Assembly: GCA_905221605.1 (NCBI GenBank)
Contig: CAJNDS010000232.1
Coordinates: forward strand, 62,001-126,000
DNA from: Symbiodinium natans
Taxonomy: Eukaryota; Sar; Dinophyceae; Suessiales; Symbiodiniaceae
Reading direction: 5' to 3'
Length of the DNA: 64,000 nt
The notes below the pieces were generated by a model, which saw only the letters and a list, made by a program, of their open reading frames with translations, ran no database searches and had not been told where the DNA came from. Position numbers and translations under genes: made by a program. This document shows positions 21,879-33,180 of this stretch, one piece after another. Position 1 is the stretch's first letter. Every line of letters begins with the position of its first letter.

Positions 21879-22576
21879 TCACATCCCTGCAGGCTTCAGG
21901 ACCCGAATCCCTTCCCCCATGCTTGTGACATCCGAGGCACGCTTCTTGTTCTTCTCCTCCAGCAAGACTTGCCCCTCCTCCGCATCAACCTCATCCAAGT
22001 CGGCATGCCCAACCCTAAACCCTGAACCCTGAACCCTAACCCCTAAACCCTAAAGCCCCAGTGCCGGCTTTTCCAGGAGACACCTAACCAGAAACTGACG
22101 GGTAACTGTAGCTGTGTACCTTCTTTTGTCATCGGGCGATGTCTCTAGACTATGGTCCCTTTTGGGGTCCTAATTATAAGGCGACCCCTCTTATTTCGGC
22201 TACCCCCAAAAGGGAGGGACCATGATTTAGACAACTGAACATCTCGGATGGCCCTGAAAGCCTCTGAAAAATATTCCGACAAACCCTAAACCCTAAACCC
22301 TAAGCCCTAAACCCTAAACCCTGAAGCCTAAACCCCAACTCAAAACCCTAAACTCGTAATCCCAATAAGGGGGAAATGTGAGATGTCCCTTAAGAGCCTA
22401 CCGAGTCATCAAAGTTCCCTACATGGCCGTAGTTCCACCTCAGAGCCGCGTTAAGATCCTTCAGAGACCCCAAGGGGTTTAGGGTTTAGCGTTTAGGGTT
22501 TAGGATTCAAGCCCTTGATCTGACTCGCCACCTGGTCGGAGTTGTAGGCGATGTTGCTCTGCGGGATCTTCGCCAT
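21879..22576 (-). CDS. small uncharacterised protein, 67 aa, two exons
   Basis: An ATG at 22576 opens MAKIPQSNIAYNSDQVASQ, with nearly every third base C or G. The exon ends at 22509 and joins 21879-22014 through a 494-bp GA-AG intron: IKGLVGHADLDEVDAEEG, then QVLLEEKNKKRASDVTSM, ending RVLKPAGM and TGA. The start is preceded by T-rich sequence and GCAGCAG, a possible trans-splice or intron acceptor. The intron contains an E-family TIR element and telomere-like tracts. It may be a complete small protein or the end may be extended by a further exon. Family not recognised. Confidence 0.55.
22141..22232. mobile_element. E-family TIR element within a predicted intron
   Basis: The left end GTCTCTAGACTATGGTCCC, then TTTTGGGG, mirrors the right end CCCCAAAAGGGAGGGACC, then ATGATTTAGAC. 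About 92 bp with about 27-bp inverted ends, inside the intron of the minus-strand model 21879-22576. Confidence 0.75.
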
Positions 22577-23229
22577 GCTGCTGCACCAAAAAACTTAAGC
22601 CCTAAACCCTAAACCCTAAACCCCTAACCCCTCAACCCCTCAACCCCTAATCCCTAAACCCCTAAACTTCTTGTGGCGAGAGCTGCTTCCTGCCATGTCA
22701 TTATGTCATGGCTGTCTGCGGAAAGCAACCCTAAACCCTAAACCCTAAACCCGAAACCCTAAACCCTAAACCCTAAACCCTAAAACCCTAAACTAGTTCA
22801 TGGTTGGGATGCTATTAAAAATCTAACTTTCTATTCCTTACTGAGTCTAAGTACCCTTAAAAATAAAAAAAAAATCCCCGCTATGACAAAGTAAAGCACC
22901 AAATCCAGAAGGCCATTGACATGAGCAGCTGCAATGCGGACATGAGCAACAGGTTGGTTTAGGGTTTAGGGGTTAGGGTTTAAGGTTTAGGGTTTAGGGT
23001 TTCAGCAGAGACGCAGGGGGGCAACTTTTTGGGGCTTTCAGGGTATTTAGGGTTTAGGGGTGGTGTAGTCGATGCTACCACAACACCCTTTGGTTTAGGG
23101 GGTTTCAGGGCTTAGGCAACGTTTGGGGGTTGAGAGTTTCAGGGTTGAGGGGTTTTAGGGGGTTTCAGGGTTCGTGGTTCAGGGTTTATGCCTACTATAG
23201 GCGCTTAAGCATCAAGGGCTGAAAGGTCT
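22577..23229. other. spacer with telomere-like tracts; candidate exon 22905-22952
   Basis: Tracts at 22590-22660, 22727-22790 and 22957-23005. The plus-strand island 22905-22952 reads QKAIDMSSCNADMSNR with C/G third-position bias and ends at AG-GTTGG before a telomere-like tract, so it may be an isolated exon. Confidence 0.3.
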
Positions 23230-23390
23230 ACTTGCAGGTTCAGGGCACATAGTAACCAATTACAAGTGTAGTTATAACCCACTTATCAGCCCCTTAAATA
23301 TAAGCCCCTCAAGTACCCTAAAAGGGTTATCATTGGGTTCTAAGCATAGTTACAATTAATTCGTTACCTATGTACCCTGAACCTCCAAGT
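23230..23390. mobile_element. C-family TIR element, copy 5
   Basis: Starts ACTTGCAGGTTCAGGGCAC and ends GTACCCTGAACCTCCAAGT. About 161 bp. Confidence 0.75.
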
Positions 23391-23532
23391 ACTTTGCTTG
23401 AGGGGTTTGAGGTGCTCGCGGGCTCCTTTCTCCCAACCTGGGAGGGAGTCTACCTCAGGCCCTGTATCAAGATAGGAATTTAGGGTTTAGGGTTTAGGGT
23501 TTAGGGTTTAAGGTTTAGGGTTGCGGGTTCAG

Positions 23533-23615
23533 GGTACCTTATTCGGATACTCATTATAAAGGAAACCTACGATTTGGGGGTCTATACTCGGGGCCCCTAT
23601 TTCGTAAACTCGCAT
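23533..23615. mobile_element. D-family element, copy 2
   Basis: GGTACCTTATTCGGATAC, ATTATAAAGG, TTGGGGGTCTATACTCGG and CCCCTATTTCGTAAAC follow in the same order as at 14655 and 41513. Confidence 0.65.
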
Positions 23616-23935
23616 ATTTGGGAATGCCACAGGGGGCCATCAACTTCTGCAGTTTAGGGTTGAGGGTTAGGCTTAGATCAACCCTAGCCCAGCTGAAACC
23701 CCAAATCACTCGAACCAAGGTTTTTCTTCAGGGTTTAGGTCCAGGGTTTACGGGAAACACTGAAACCCCCAATCTCTCAAGCCCTAAAACCTAACCCTAA
23801 ACCCTAAACAAACCCTAAACCCTAAGCCCAAATTTCGCAAACCCCCCCCATAGGGAGCCGGAGTTGCCAAGGCCTGAAGCTCGTGTTTGAAGGGTCCAGT
23901 GCCCGTTGGGATACCGTGGCCTCGCAATCTCAAGT

Positions 23936-24021
23936 AGGGTTTAGGGTTTAGGGTTTAGGGTTTAGGGTTTAGGGTTTAGGGTTTAGGGTTTAGGGTTTAG
24001 GGTTTAGGGTTTAGGGTTTAG
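23936..24021. repeat. TTTAGGG array, about 12 units
   Basis: Perfect G-rich array. The island just upstream (about 23853-23930) is open on the plus strand (LKLVFEGSSARWDTVASQS) and may be an exon ending at the array. Confidence 0.95.
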
Positions 24022-24505
24022 GGTGTAGGGTTCAGCACTCCGAGTCGAGCAGTTTTATGGTAAAGCTCTCTCTACGGCTCAGATATAATACCCACCCACC
24101 CAGAGAATCCCATAACATTGAGAAAGCAAAATAAAGCGGCCAAACTTTGAAATAAAAACGGCAAAATTCTGAAACTCAATTAAGGTGTAAATAAATAAAT
24201 AAATAAATATAAATATAAATATAAATATATATATATATATGGTGGAGAGGGTTTAGGGTTTAGGGTTGCAATCTCAGGGCTGCAATCTCAGGGGGGTGGG
24301 GGAGGTAGGGTTTTGGGCCCATTTTTTGGGGTAGGGTTTAGGGCTTTAGGGTTTTTAGGGCTTTTAGGGCTTTTGGGGCTTTTAGGGTTTAGGGCTTAGG
24401 GTTTTTCTCGGCGCTGTCTCTGAGTCTGAGCAACTGAGCGCGATTGCACTGCGAACCAGCATACCAGGGCTTAGGGTTTAGGGCTTAGAACTTTTAAGGC
24501 TTCTC

Positions 24506-24599
24506 GCCCAATATTGCTTAATTAAGGAATACACCTTAAATCATACAGGGATCTTGAATATGATTTAAGGTATATTCCTTGATTAAGCAATATTGGGCT
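24506..24599. mobile_element. G-family hairpin element
   Basis: Two arms of about 38 bp: GCCCAATATTGCTTAATTAA, GGAATACACCTTAAATCAT, and the reverse complement after a short loop. One arm alone recurs near 21378-21425. The near-perfect arms suggest recent insertion or strong folding. Confidence 0.75.
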
Positions 24600-24674
24600 C
24601 TTTGGCTTCGGGTTTAGGGCTTGGCTCTACACTTGACGACCCTCAGGTCGGAAGCCCTCACAAGCGCAAGCCCC

Positions 24675-24859
24675 ACCTGGAGGTTCATGGTACGTAGTAA
24701 CACAATGAGAATACTGGCAATATAACTGTACTTATAGCCCGATAACCCTATTAGCGTACTTAAGGGGCTGAATATGTGGGTTCTAGCTACCCTAAACCCT
24801 AAACCCTAAACTCTAAACCCTAAACCCCCATTTGCTACTAAGTGCCCTGAACCTCCAAG
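24675..24859. mobile_element. C-family TIR element, copy 6, with telomere-like insert
   Basis: Starts ACCTGGAGGTTCATGGTAC and ends AGTGCCCTGAACCTCCAAG. A CCCTAAA tract (24788-24828) is inserted inside it. Confidence 0.75.
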
Positions 24860-24996
24860 AAAACATCCTCCGAAGCGGACGCTGGTCCCGCCTCCCGCGT
24901 GCTCAAACCAGGTGGTCGTGGAGGGATCGTACCTCCACAGCCGGTTTAGGGTTTAGGGTTTAGGGTTTAGCGTTTAGGGTTCAGGGTTTAGGGTTA

Positions 24997-25176
24997 GACA
25001 AAGAAGCTCTCATTCCCACCTTCCGCCTCGGTTCCCCTCACCCCCCTCCACTCATCCGTCTCATGCGCAAAAAATGGCCCGCCCCTCTGATGCTCTCTGC
25101 TAGCTACTTTGGAAAGTCCAGATCAGACCATGACAAAAGCGCGCACCACCCTGAAAACCCGTCGCTTACGTCCTAG
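24997..25176 (+). CDS. candidate terminal exon, unknown protein
   Basis: A 59-codon open stretch reads DKEALIPTFRLGSPHPPP, LIRLMRKKWPAPLMLSAS, YFGKSRSDHDKSAHHPENP and ends TAG. It begins at AG-A directly after a TTTAGGG tract. The composition (Pro/His/Lys) is protein-like. The preceding island 24862-24945 is also open on the plus strand. No in-frame join was found. Confidence 0.3.
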   Translation, partial: DKEALIPTFRLGSPHPPPLIRLMRKKWPAPLMLSASYFGKSRSDHDKSAHHPENPSLTS

Positions 25177-25287
25177 CTCAGCCATGGAACCTAACCTCAA
25201 ACCCTCGAGCTTCAAGCGCCCAGCCCCATGTCCCAAAAGCCCCCAAAGCCTCTCCACACAATCTAAGAGGAGACCCTAAACCCTAAA

Positions 25288-25364
25288 CCCTATAACCCTA
25301 TAACCCTATAACCCTATAACCCTATAACCCTATAACCCTATAACCCTATAACCCTATAACCCTA
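25288..25364. repeat. CCCTATAA variant array
   Basis: About nine perfect copies of the 8- to 9-bp variant CCTATAAC in a row after two normal CCCTAAA units. A variant this homogeneous implies local tandem amplification. Confidence 0.95.
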
Positions 25365-25650
25365 TGTGGCATGGACCTTTATGTATTATTTGACGTTCTC
25401 TCTTGTTTTGTATTTAAAAACCTATAAACAAACTAAATCCAAGAAACCTGAAGCACAAATTCACCAATTTCGTTCTCTTAGGGTTTAGGGTTTACGATTT
25501 ATAATTTACTCTTTTTTGATGTGAACGTACAGACGCAGTCAGATGTTGGCAACGAATACTAGCTATCACTTCTGCTCTTGCGTGGGGGATGATCCAAGCG
25601 GTCTCTCGGGTCGGGCTGCGCACCGTTGTGCGCACATTGAAGTGTCCTGT

Positions 25651-26193
25651 CAGCTGTCGTGCCCAATTGTTGCTTGGTGTGGATCGGCAAAGATCACTGC
25701 TACTGAAAGAGGCATCTTCTCATGAAGATGCCCTAACTCTTTCAAGACATCTACATTATCATTCAACGCGTACAGACGTCGGTTCGACAACCTGTAAAAC
25801 TTCGTACTCTTCTTCACAAACTGAAGTGGACGCGAGTCCTGCAGTGCCCTGAACCGTCTCGTGCAGAAAACACCCCCGCAGAAAATCACTGCCTTTACCG
25901 CAAGCATTGGAATCATACAACCGCACAATCCGCTACAGTCCACCTCCGCCACGGACGCACCCATGACCGCAGAAGCCACTGCCCCGCCGATAAGGAGCCG
26001 ACCAAAAAAAAGCAACGACGGCACCCATTGCAAAAGACCTGCGAAAACGTCTCGCGTAATCAGTGACCATCATACAACAATCGGTGAACAATCTTAAGAC
26101 ACTATTTTTGCGGGCAACCAATAGCAACTGGTCGACCAAGCCGATGCCTGAAGACGGCACGGCTGCGGCGCCTCGGAGCTTGTCTTCCTGACT
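25651..26193 (-). other. tandemly duplicated block with minus-strand open frame, copy 1
   Basis: About 95% identical by eye to 26227-26779. The minus-strand frame (25650-26033) reads VFCTRRFRALQDSRPLQFVK, KSTKFYRLSNRRLYALNDN, VDVLKELGHLHEK. I do not recognise it. The two copies differ by substitutions and a short insertion near 26464, so they are not a sequencing artefact. It could be a gene relic or a short duplicated gene. Confidence 0.5.
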
Positions 26194-26226
26194 CGGGAAA
26201 CTGCTGCGGCCGACGCCAAGTCTCGC

Positions 26227-26779
26227 CAGCTGTCGTGCACAATTGTTGCTTGGTGTGCGTCGGCAAAGATCACTGCTACTGAAAGAGGCTTCTTCTCATG
26301 AAGATGCCCTAACTCTTTCAAGACATCTACATTATCATTCAACGCGTACAGACGTCGGTTCGACAATCTGTCGAACTTCGTACTCTTCTTCACAAACTGA
26401 AGTGGACGCGAGTCCTGCAGTGCCCTGAACCGTCTCGTGCAGAAAACACTCCCACAGAAAATCACCTTGAGACACATGCCTTTACCGCAAGCATTGGAAT
26501 CATGCAGCCGCACAACCCGCTACAGTCCACCTCCGCCACGGACACTCCCATGACCGCAGAAGCCACTGCCCCGCCGAGAAGGAGCCAACAAAAAAAAGCA
26601 ACGACAGCACCCATTGCAAAAGACCCGCGAAAACTTCTCGGATAATCAGTGACCATCATACAACAATCGGTGAACAATCTTAAGACACTAACTTTGCGGA
26701 CAACAAATAGCAACTCGTTGACCAAGCCGATGCCTGAAAACGGCACGGCTCCAGCGCCTCGAAGCTTGTCTTCCTCACT
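26227..26779 (-). other. tandemly duplicated block, copy 2
   Basis: Second copy, offset 576-586 bp from the first. The minus-strand frame 26094-26513 carries the same core (RLYALNDNVDVLKELGHLHE) and continues FADAHQATIVHDSWRD, then LASAAAVSRVRKTSSEAP. The frame is kept open in both copies over the shared core, which hints at coding constraint or recent duplication. Confidence 0.5.
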
Positions 26780-28731
26780 GTGTGTTTTTGAGATTTAAAG
26801 GAGAACAAGAGAAGAGAAGGGAGAGAGAAAGGAGAGAGGAGAGATCAACAGGAATGCAACTCTAAATGGAAGAGCAATGAAAAGAATGGAAGAGAAATGA
26901 GGACAGGCGAAATGCAAAAATCAGGCAAAGAGAAGATGGTGCTCGTTTTCATCTTTCCTCTGGTTCTTATTTTTCTCTTCTCTTGTTCATTTCCGTTAGA
27001 AAAAACAAAAGGAATAACAATGAACATGTAAGCAAACCCAGCTGATGCTCATGATTTTTTCCTTTCTCCCTCTCTCTCTCTCTCCATATATGGGCGATGG
27101 AACGGGTGTCCTTGTTGGGCCGTTTCCTGCATCTTCAAGTGAGGAACCTAAGTGTTTTCTTTTGTTCGTTTGAAGACACAGAAAGCGATTAAAAGGGACG
27201 TCCATTTTGGATTGGCAGCCAACCCAGCTGATGCTCATGATTTTTTTTTTCTCTCTCTCTCTCTCTCTCTATATATGGGCGATGGAATGGGTGTCCTTTT
27301 TGATCGTTTTCTGCATCTTCAAGCGAGGAAAAGGGACACCCCACAAGAAAGCACTTAGGGTGTCCCTTTTGCTCGTTTGAAGACACAGAAAGCGATTAAA
27401 AGGGACGCCCGTTTTGGATTGGCAGCCAACCCAGCTGATGCTCATGATTTCTCTCTCTCTCTCTCTCCCTATATATGGGCGATGGAACAGGTGTCCTTTA
27501 AGATCGTGTTCTGCATCTTCAAGCGAAGAAAAGGGCACCACAAGAAAACACTTAGGGTGTCCCTTTTGCTCGTTTGAAGACACAGCAAGCGATTAAAAGG
27601 GGCGCCCATTTTGGATTGGCAGCAAACCCAGCTGATGCTCATGATTTATCTCTCTCCCCATACATGGGCGATGGAACGGGTGTCCTTTTTGGATCGTTTT
27701 CTGCATCTTCAAGCGAAGAAAAGTGACACCACAAGAAAACACTTAGTAAGGGTGCCCCTTTTGCTCGTTTCAAGACACAGAAAGCGATTAAAAGGGACGC
27801 CCATTTTGGATCGGCAGCAAACCCAGCTGATGCTCATGATTTATCTCTGTCTATATATGGGCGATGGAACGGGTGTCCTTCCTGATCGTTTTCTGCATCT
27901 TCAAGGGAGAAAGAAGGGCACCGCCCAAGAAGGAAAAGTAACATCAGATATAGGGAGGGAAATTGAAGAGCTCCTCTCTTTACTTAGTCATTCCCTTTCC
28001 TCTCTTCTTATCTGTTGTTTTCTTCGCTTCAAAAAGCAAAATACGGGAAAAGAGATTTCCTGAAGAGGAGGGAGGGCACCTATTGAAGAGCTCCTGTCTT
28101 TACTTAGTCATTCCCTTTCCTCTCTTATCCGTTGTTTTATTCGCTTCAAAAAGCAAAATAAGCGAAAAGAGATTTCCTGAAGAGGAGGGAGGGCACCTAT
28201 CTGTAAAGAGCAATCGTTTAGAGGGGAACAGGAGAAGAGGAGCGAGAGAGAAGGACAGAGGAGAGATACAGGGAATCCAATTTCAATAGAACAGCAAAGA
28301 AAAGAATAGAAGAGAGATGAATAGAGAAGAGGGAGAGACAAAACAAGGCGCAGAGAAGATGGCACTCTTCTTTATCTATCCTCCCTCCCTTATCTCTCCC
28401 TTCCCTCTTTCTTTTCCAGATAAGAACAACTAAAGAGGAATAATTATGAAAAGGAGAAGAGTAAGGAAAGGAGCAGAAGAGATAGGCCGAGAAGAGGGAT
28501 ATGATGAAGTACGGCAAGGTCCACGCGCAACCTCTGCTTACCCTGCCACTGTTTTATCCTGCAAGTTCCTTTCTTGTTGTTCATCAGTCAAAAAGTAACA
28601 GAAAGAGAGAAGGGAAAGGGAAGTGAGAGAGGAGAGAGAACAAGGATGCCATTTTTCTGGAAGGGTGCTGGAAAGAAGAGAAGAGACAGGAAGCAAGGAG
28701 ACGGAGTGACAAAATAAAGCGCAAAGCTCTA
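26780..28731. repeat. segmental duplication, copy 1 (about 1.95 kb)
   Basis: Matches 30179-32620 in direct orientation from GTGTGTTTTTGAGATTT to GCGCAAAGCTCTA. Inside is an array of about 200-bp units: AGACACAGAAAGCGATT, CCCAGCTGATGCTCATGATT, a (CT)n run, ATATATGGGCGATGGAA, TGCATCTTCAAGCGA. This copy has about four units. The rest is GA- or CT-rich sequence. The many open frames follow the simple sequence and I do not call them genes. Confidence 0.9.
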
Positions 28732-28734
28732 TAT

Positions 28735-29369
28735 ATATCATCTCTCCCTTGTCTCTCCCTATTCCCTTTTGATGGGACGCCCCAGAACTAAAATATTTAA
28801 ATCCAGGTATTTGAATAATTAAATTCTTTAAATTATTTAAATGGTTGGGTTTCCAGAGGAACCAATGGGTTTGAATAATTAGATTATTTAGATTATTTTG
28901 GCGCCTCCTGTGAGCCAAGTCTGTGATGAAGTATGTCCCTTCTCCCCGCGGGCCAAATTTGTGATGAAGTATGTCCCCTCTCCCCGTGGGCCAAATTTGT
29001 GATGAAGCATGTCCCCTCTCCCCGTAGGCCAGGTTTGTGATCCAGCCTCCCACCAGCGTGATGAAGTAGGTTCCCTCTCTTTGTGGCTGAAGTATGTCCC
29101 CTCGCCCCGTGGGCCATGTTTGTGATCCAGCCCCCCAGCAGCGTGATGAAGTATATCCCCTCTCCCTGTGGGCCAAGTCTGTGATGAAGTATGTCCCTTC
29201 TCCCCATGATGAAGTATATTTGGAAGCTGAGAGTCGTGTTTTGGTGTGGTAGATTGTGGTAGATAGAAAGGAAAGGGCATGAGAAAGTAGCGAGAGGAGC
29301 TCTTCAATTCCCTTCCTGCTTTATTGCAACACATGCCCCTCTTGTTCTTCCTTTCTTGTGTTTTTTGTC
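28735..29369. repeat. AT-rich spacer and about 40-bp minisatellite
   Basis: 28790-28905 is AT-rich (TTAAATTATTTAAATGG). 28919-29225 is a tandem array of units like GTGATGAAGTATGTCCCCTC, TCCCCGTGGGCCAAGTTT, some extended by CCAGCCTCCCACCAGC. About eight units. Confidence 0.85.
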
Positions 29370-29960
29370 ATTTAGAGGGGAACAGGAGAAGAGGAGCGAG
29401 AGAGAAGGAGAGGGGAGAGATAACAGGAATCCAATTTCAATGGAATAGCAAAGAAAAGAATAGAAGAGAGATGAATAGAGAAGAGGGAGAGACAAAACGA
29501 GGCGCTGAGAAGATGGCACTCTTCTTTATCTATCCTCCCTCCCTTATCTCTCCCTTCCCTCTTTCTTTTCGAAATAAGAACAACTAAAGAGGAAGAATTT
29601 ATGAAAAGGAGAAGAGTAAGGAAAAGAGCAGAAGAGATAGGCCGAGAAGAGGGACATGATGAAGTACGGCAAGGTCCAAGCGCAAGGAGTCACCCTCTGC
29701 TTTACCTTCCACTGCTTTATCATACCTGTCTTGTGCTTTGTCAGTTAAACGGAAACAGAAGGAGAGAAGGGAAAGGGAAGTGAGAGAGGAGAGACAACAA
29801 GGAGGCCATTTTAATTTTCTGGAAGGGTACTGAACAGAAGAGAGGAGACAAGAAACAAGGAGACGGAGGAACACAACAAGGCGCAAAGAAGATGGCACTC
29901 TTCTTTGTCTATCATCTCTCCCTTCCTTGTTCCCTTTTCCCTCTATTCTTAAAAAGGACA
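29370..29960. repeat. partial third copy of the GA/CT-rich block
   Basis: 29370-29560 matches 28212-28420 and 32101-32310 (GAGGGGAACAGGAGAAGAGG, CCAATTTCAAT, GATGGCACTCTTCTTTATC). It sits between the two long copies, so the region grew by more than one duplication. Confidence 0.8.
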
Positions 29961-30178
29961 AGACCTCTTCGCAGATAGGTGCCCTCTCTCCTCTTCAGGA
30001 AGCCCCCTTGCCCTTATTTTGCTTGCTTTCTGAAACGACAAGGAAAACAACACATAGAAAGAGAGGAAATGGAATGAACCAATAGGCAGTGGAGCTCTTC
30101 AATTTCTTTCCCTATCTCTTTTCTTCTTTTTTCATTCTTCATTCAACAAGGAAAAGAAGCTTCCTTTTGTGTGTTTTT

Positions 30179-30843
30179 GAGATTTAAAGGAGAACAAGAG
30201 AAGAGAAGGGAGAGAGAAAGGAGAGAGGAGAGATCAACAGGAATGCAACTCTAAATGGAAGAGCAATGAAAAGAATGGAAGAGAAATGAGGACAGGCGAA
30301 ATGCAAAAATCAGGCAAAGAGAAGATGGTGCTCGTTTTCATCTTTCCTCTGGTTCTTATTTTTCTCTTCTCTTGTTCATTTCCGTTAGAAAAAACAAAAG
30401 GAATAACAATGAACATGTAAGCAAACCCAGCTGATGCTCATGATTTTTTCCTTTCTCCCTCTCTCTCTCTCTCCATATATGGGCGATGGAACGGGTGTCC
30501 TTGTTGGGCCGTTTCCTGCATCTTCAAGTGAGGAACCTAAGTGTTTTCTTTTGTTCGTTTGAAGACACAGAAAGCGATTAAAAGGGACGTCCATTTTGGA
30601 TTGGCAGCCAACCCAGCTGATGCTCATGATTTTTTTCTCTCTCTCTCTCTCTATATATATCTATATATATGGGCGATGGAATGGGTGTCCTTTTTGATCG
30701 TTTTCTGCATCTTCAAGCGAGGAAAAGGGACACCCCACAAGAAAGCACTTAGGGTGTCCCTTTTGCTCGTTTGAAGACACAGAAAGCGATTAAAAGGGAC
30801 GTCCATTTTGGATTGGCAGCCAACCCAGCTGATGCTCATGATT

Positions 30844-30900
<57 letters not shown>

Positions 30901-31073
30901 GGGCGATGGAATGGGTGTCCTTTTTTGATCGTTTTCTGCATCTTCAAGCGAGGAAAAGGGACACCCCACAAGAAAGCACTTAGGGTGTCCCTTTTGCTCG
31001 TTTGAAGACACAGAAAGCGATTAAAAGGGACGTCCATTTTGGATTGGCAGCCAACCCAGCTGATGCTCATGAT

Positions 31074-31120
<47 letters not shown>

Positions 31121-31289
31121 GGGCGATGGAATGGGTGTCCTTTTTGATCGTTTTCTGCATCTTCAAGCGAGGAAAAGGGACACCCCACAAGAAAGCACTT
31201 AGGGTGTCCCTTTTGCTCGTTTGAAGACACAGAAAGCGATTAAAAGGGACGCCATTTTGGATTGGCAGCCAACCCAGCTGATGCTCATG

Positions 31290-31337
<48 letters not shown>

Positions 31338-32620
31338 CTCTCTCCTCTCTCTCTCCCTATATATGGGCGATGGAACAGGTGTCCTTTTAGATCGTTTTCT
31401 GCATCTTCAAGCGAAGAAAAGGGACACCACAAGAAAACACTTAGGGTGTCCCTTTTGCTCGTTTGAAGACACAGCAAGCGATTAAAAGGGACGCCCATTT
31501 TGGATTGGCAGCAAACCCAGCTGATGCTCATGATTTATCTCTCTCCCCATATATGGGCGATGGAACGGGTGTCCTTTTTGGATCGTTTTCTGCATCTTCA
31601 AGCGAAGAAAAGGGACACCACAAGAAAACACTTAGTAAGGGTGCCCCTTTTGCTCGTTTCAAGACACAGAAAGCGATTAAAAGGGACGCCCATTTTGGAT
31701 CGGCAGCAAACCCAGCTGATGCTCATGATTTATCTCTGTCTATATATGGGCGATGGAACGGGTGTCCTTCCTGATCGTTTTCTGCATCTTCAAGGGAGAA
31801 AGAAGGGCACCGCCCAAGAAGGAAAAGTAACATCAGATATAGGGAGGGAAATTGAAGAGCTCCTCTCTTTACTTAGTCATTCCCTTTCCTCTCTTCTTAT
31901 CTGTTGTTTTCTTCGCTTCAAAAAGCAAAATAAGGGAAAAGAGATTTCCTGAAGAGGAGGGAGGGCACCTATTGAAGAGCTCCTGTCTTTACTTAGTCAT
32001 TCCCTTTCCTCTCTTATCCGTTGTTTTATTCGCTTCAAAAAGCAAAATAAGCGAAAAGAGATTTCCTGAAGAGGAGGGAGGGCACCTATCTGTAAAGAGC
32101 AATCGTTTAGAGGGGAACAGGAGAAGAGGAGCGAGAGAGAAGGACAGAGGAGAGATACAGGGAATCCAATTTCAATAGAACAGCAAAGAAAAGAATAGAA
32201 GAGAGATGAATAGAGAAGAGGGAGAGACAAAACAAGGCGCAGAGAAGATGGCACTCTTCTTTATCTATCCTCCCTCCCTTATCTCTCCCTTCCCTCTTTC
32301 TTTTCCAGATAAGAACAACTAAAGAGGAATAATTATGAAAAGGAGAAGAGTAAGGAAAAGAGCAGAAGAGATGGGCCGAGAAGAGGGATATGATGAAGTA
32401 CGGCAAGGTCCACGCGCAACGTCTGCTTACCCTGCCACTGTTTTATCCTGCAAGTTTCTTTCTTGTTGTTCATCAGTCAAAAAGTAACAGAAAGAGAGAA
32501 GGGAAAGGGAAGTGAGAGAGGCGAGAGAACAAGGATGCCATTTTTCTGGAAGGGTACTAGAAAGAAGAGAAGAGACAGGAAGCAAGGAGACGGGGTGACA
32601 AAATAAAGCGCAAAGCTCTA
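30179..32620. repeat. segmental duplication, copy 2 (about 2.44 kb)
   Basis: Same content as 26780-28731 but with about six of the 200-bp units. The extra 490 bp lies in the unit array and in longer (CT)n runs (30846-30898, 31075-31118, 31292-31355). Flanks on both sides are nearly identical to copy 1. Confidence 0.9.
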
Positions 32621-33180
32621 TCATCATTGTCATCACACTCTTCATCTGCATGAGTCCTTTCATTGTACTGGCATAACTTCACTGCATCAATTGCATAAAG
32701 CTTTCCCAGCAGCATCATCATCTTCATCATCTTCATCATCTTCATCAGCTCCTTGATCTTGTTCATCCTCATCATCTTCATCATCTAGTCAGTTGTTCGC
32801 ATCGTCATCATGTGTTTATGTTTTGCTGCGGTATGCAGACCCCTGTTTCTTGCAAACAAATGGCCGCGTGCCAATATTAATTGCTTGTAACCGGGCCGCG
32901 GCCCACATACGCGACATACCCCGTTACAGGGGGTATGTATCAATGGTCGCGGTTTTGCGACAGACCTGTTTGTTGTTGTCTGCAGGTTCCAAGTCTTGCT
33001 TATCGGGGGGTAAGTGTTCGTAAGTTTACAGGAGCAAATATAAGTATCCCTGAATTTGAAACCCCCTTAAACTCTTAAAGGCTGAGTACGCGGAGTGGTT
33101 CCAAGATCTTGCTTATCGGGGGGTAAGTGTTCGTAAATTTCACCAAAAACATGACAATCTTTCCGCGGAATATGTGTCAG
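32621..33180. other. spacer with ATC triplet run
   Basis: 32621-32790 is a CATCAT/CTTCAT-rich low-complexity run. 32985-33015 and 33100-33135 share CCAAGTCTTGCTTATCGGGG-like sequence, a local direct repeat. No gene seen. Confidence 0.5.

Noticed and set aside
26996-32406. Dozens of 60-212-aa frames in the duplicated CT/GA-rich region
   Set aside because: They track simple sequence and repeat units, occur on both strands and change with unit number.
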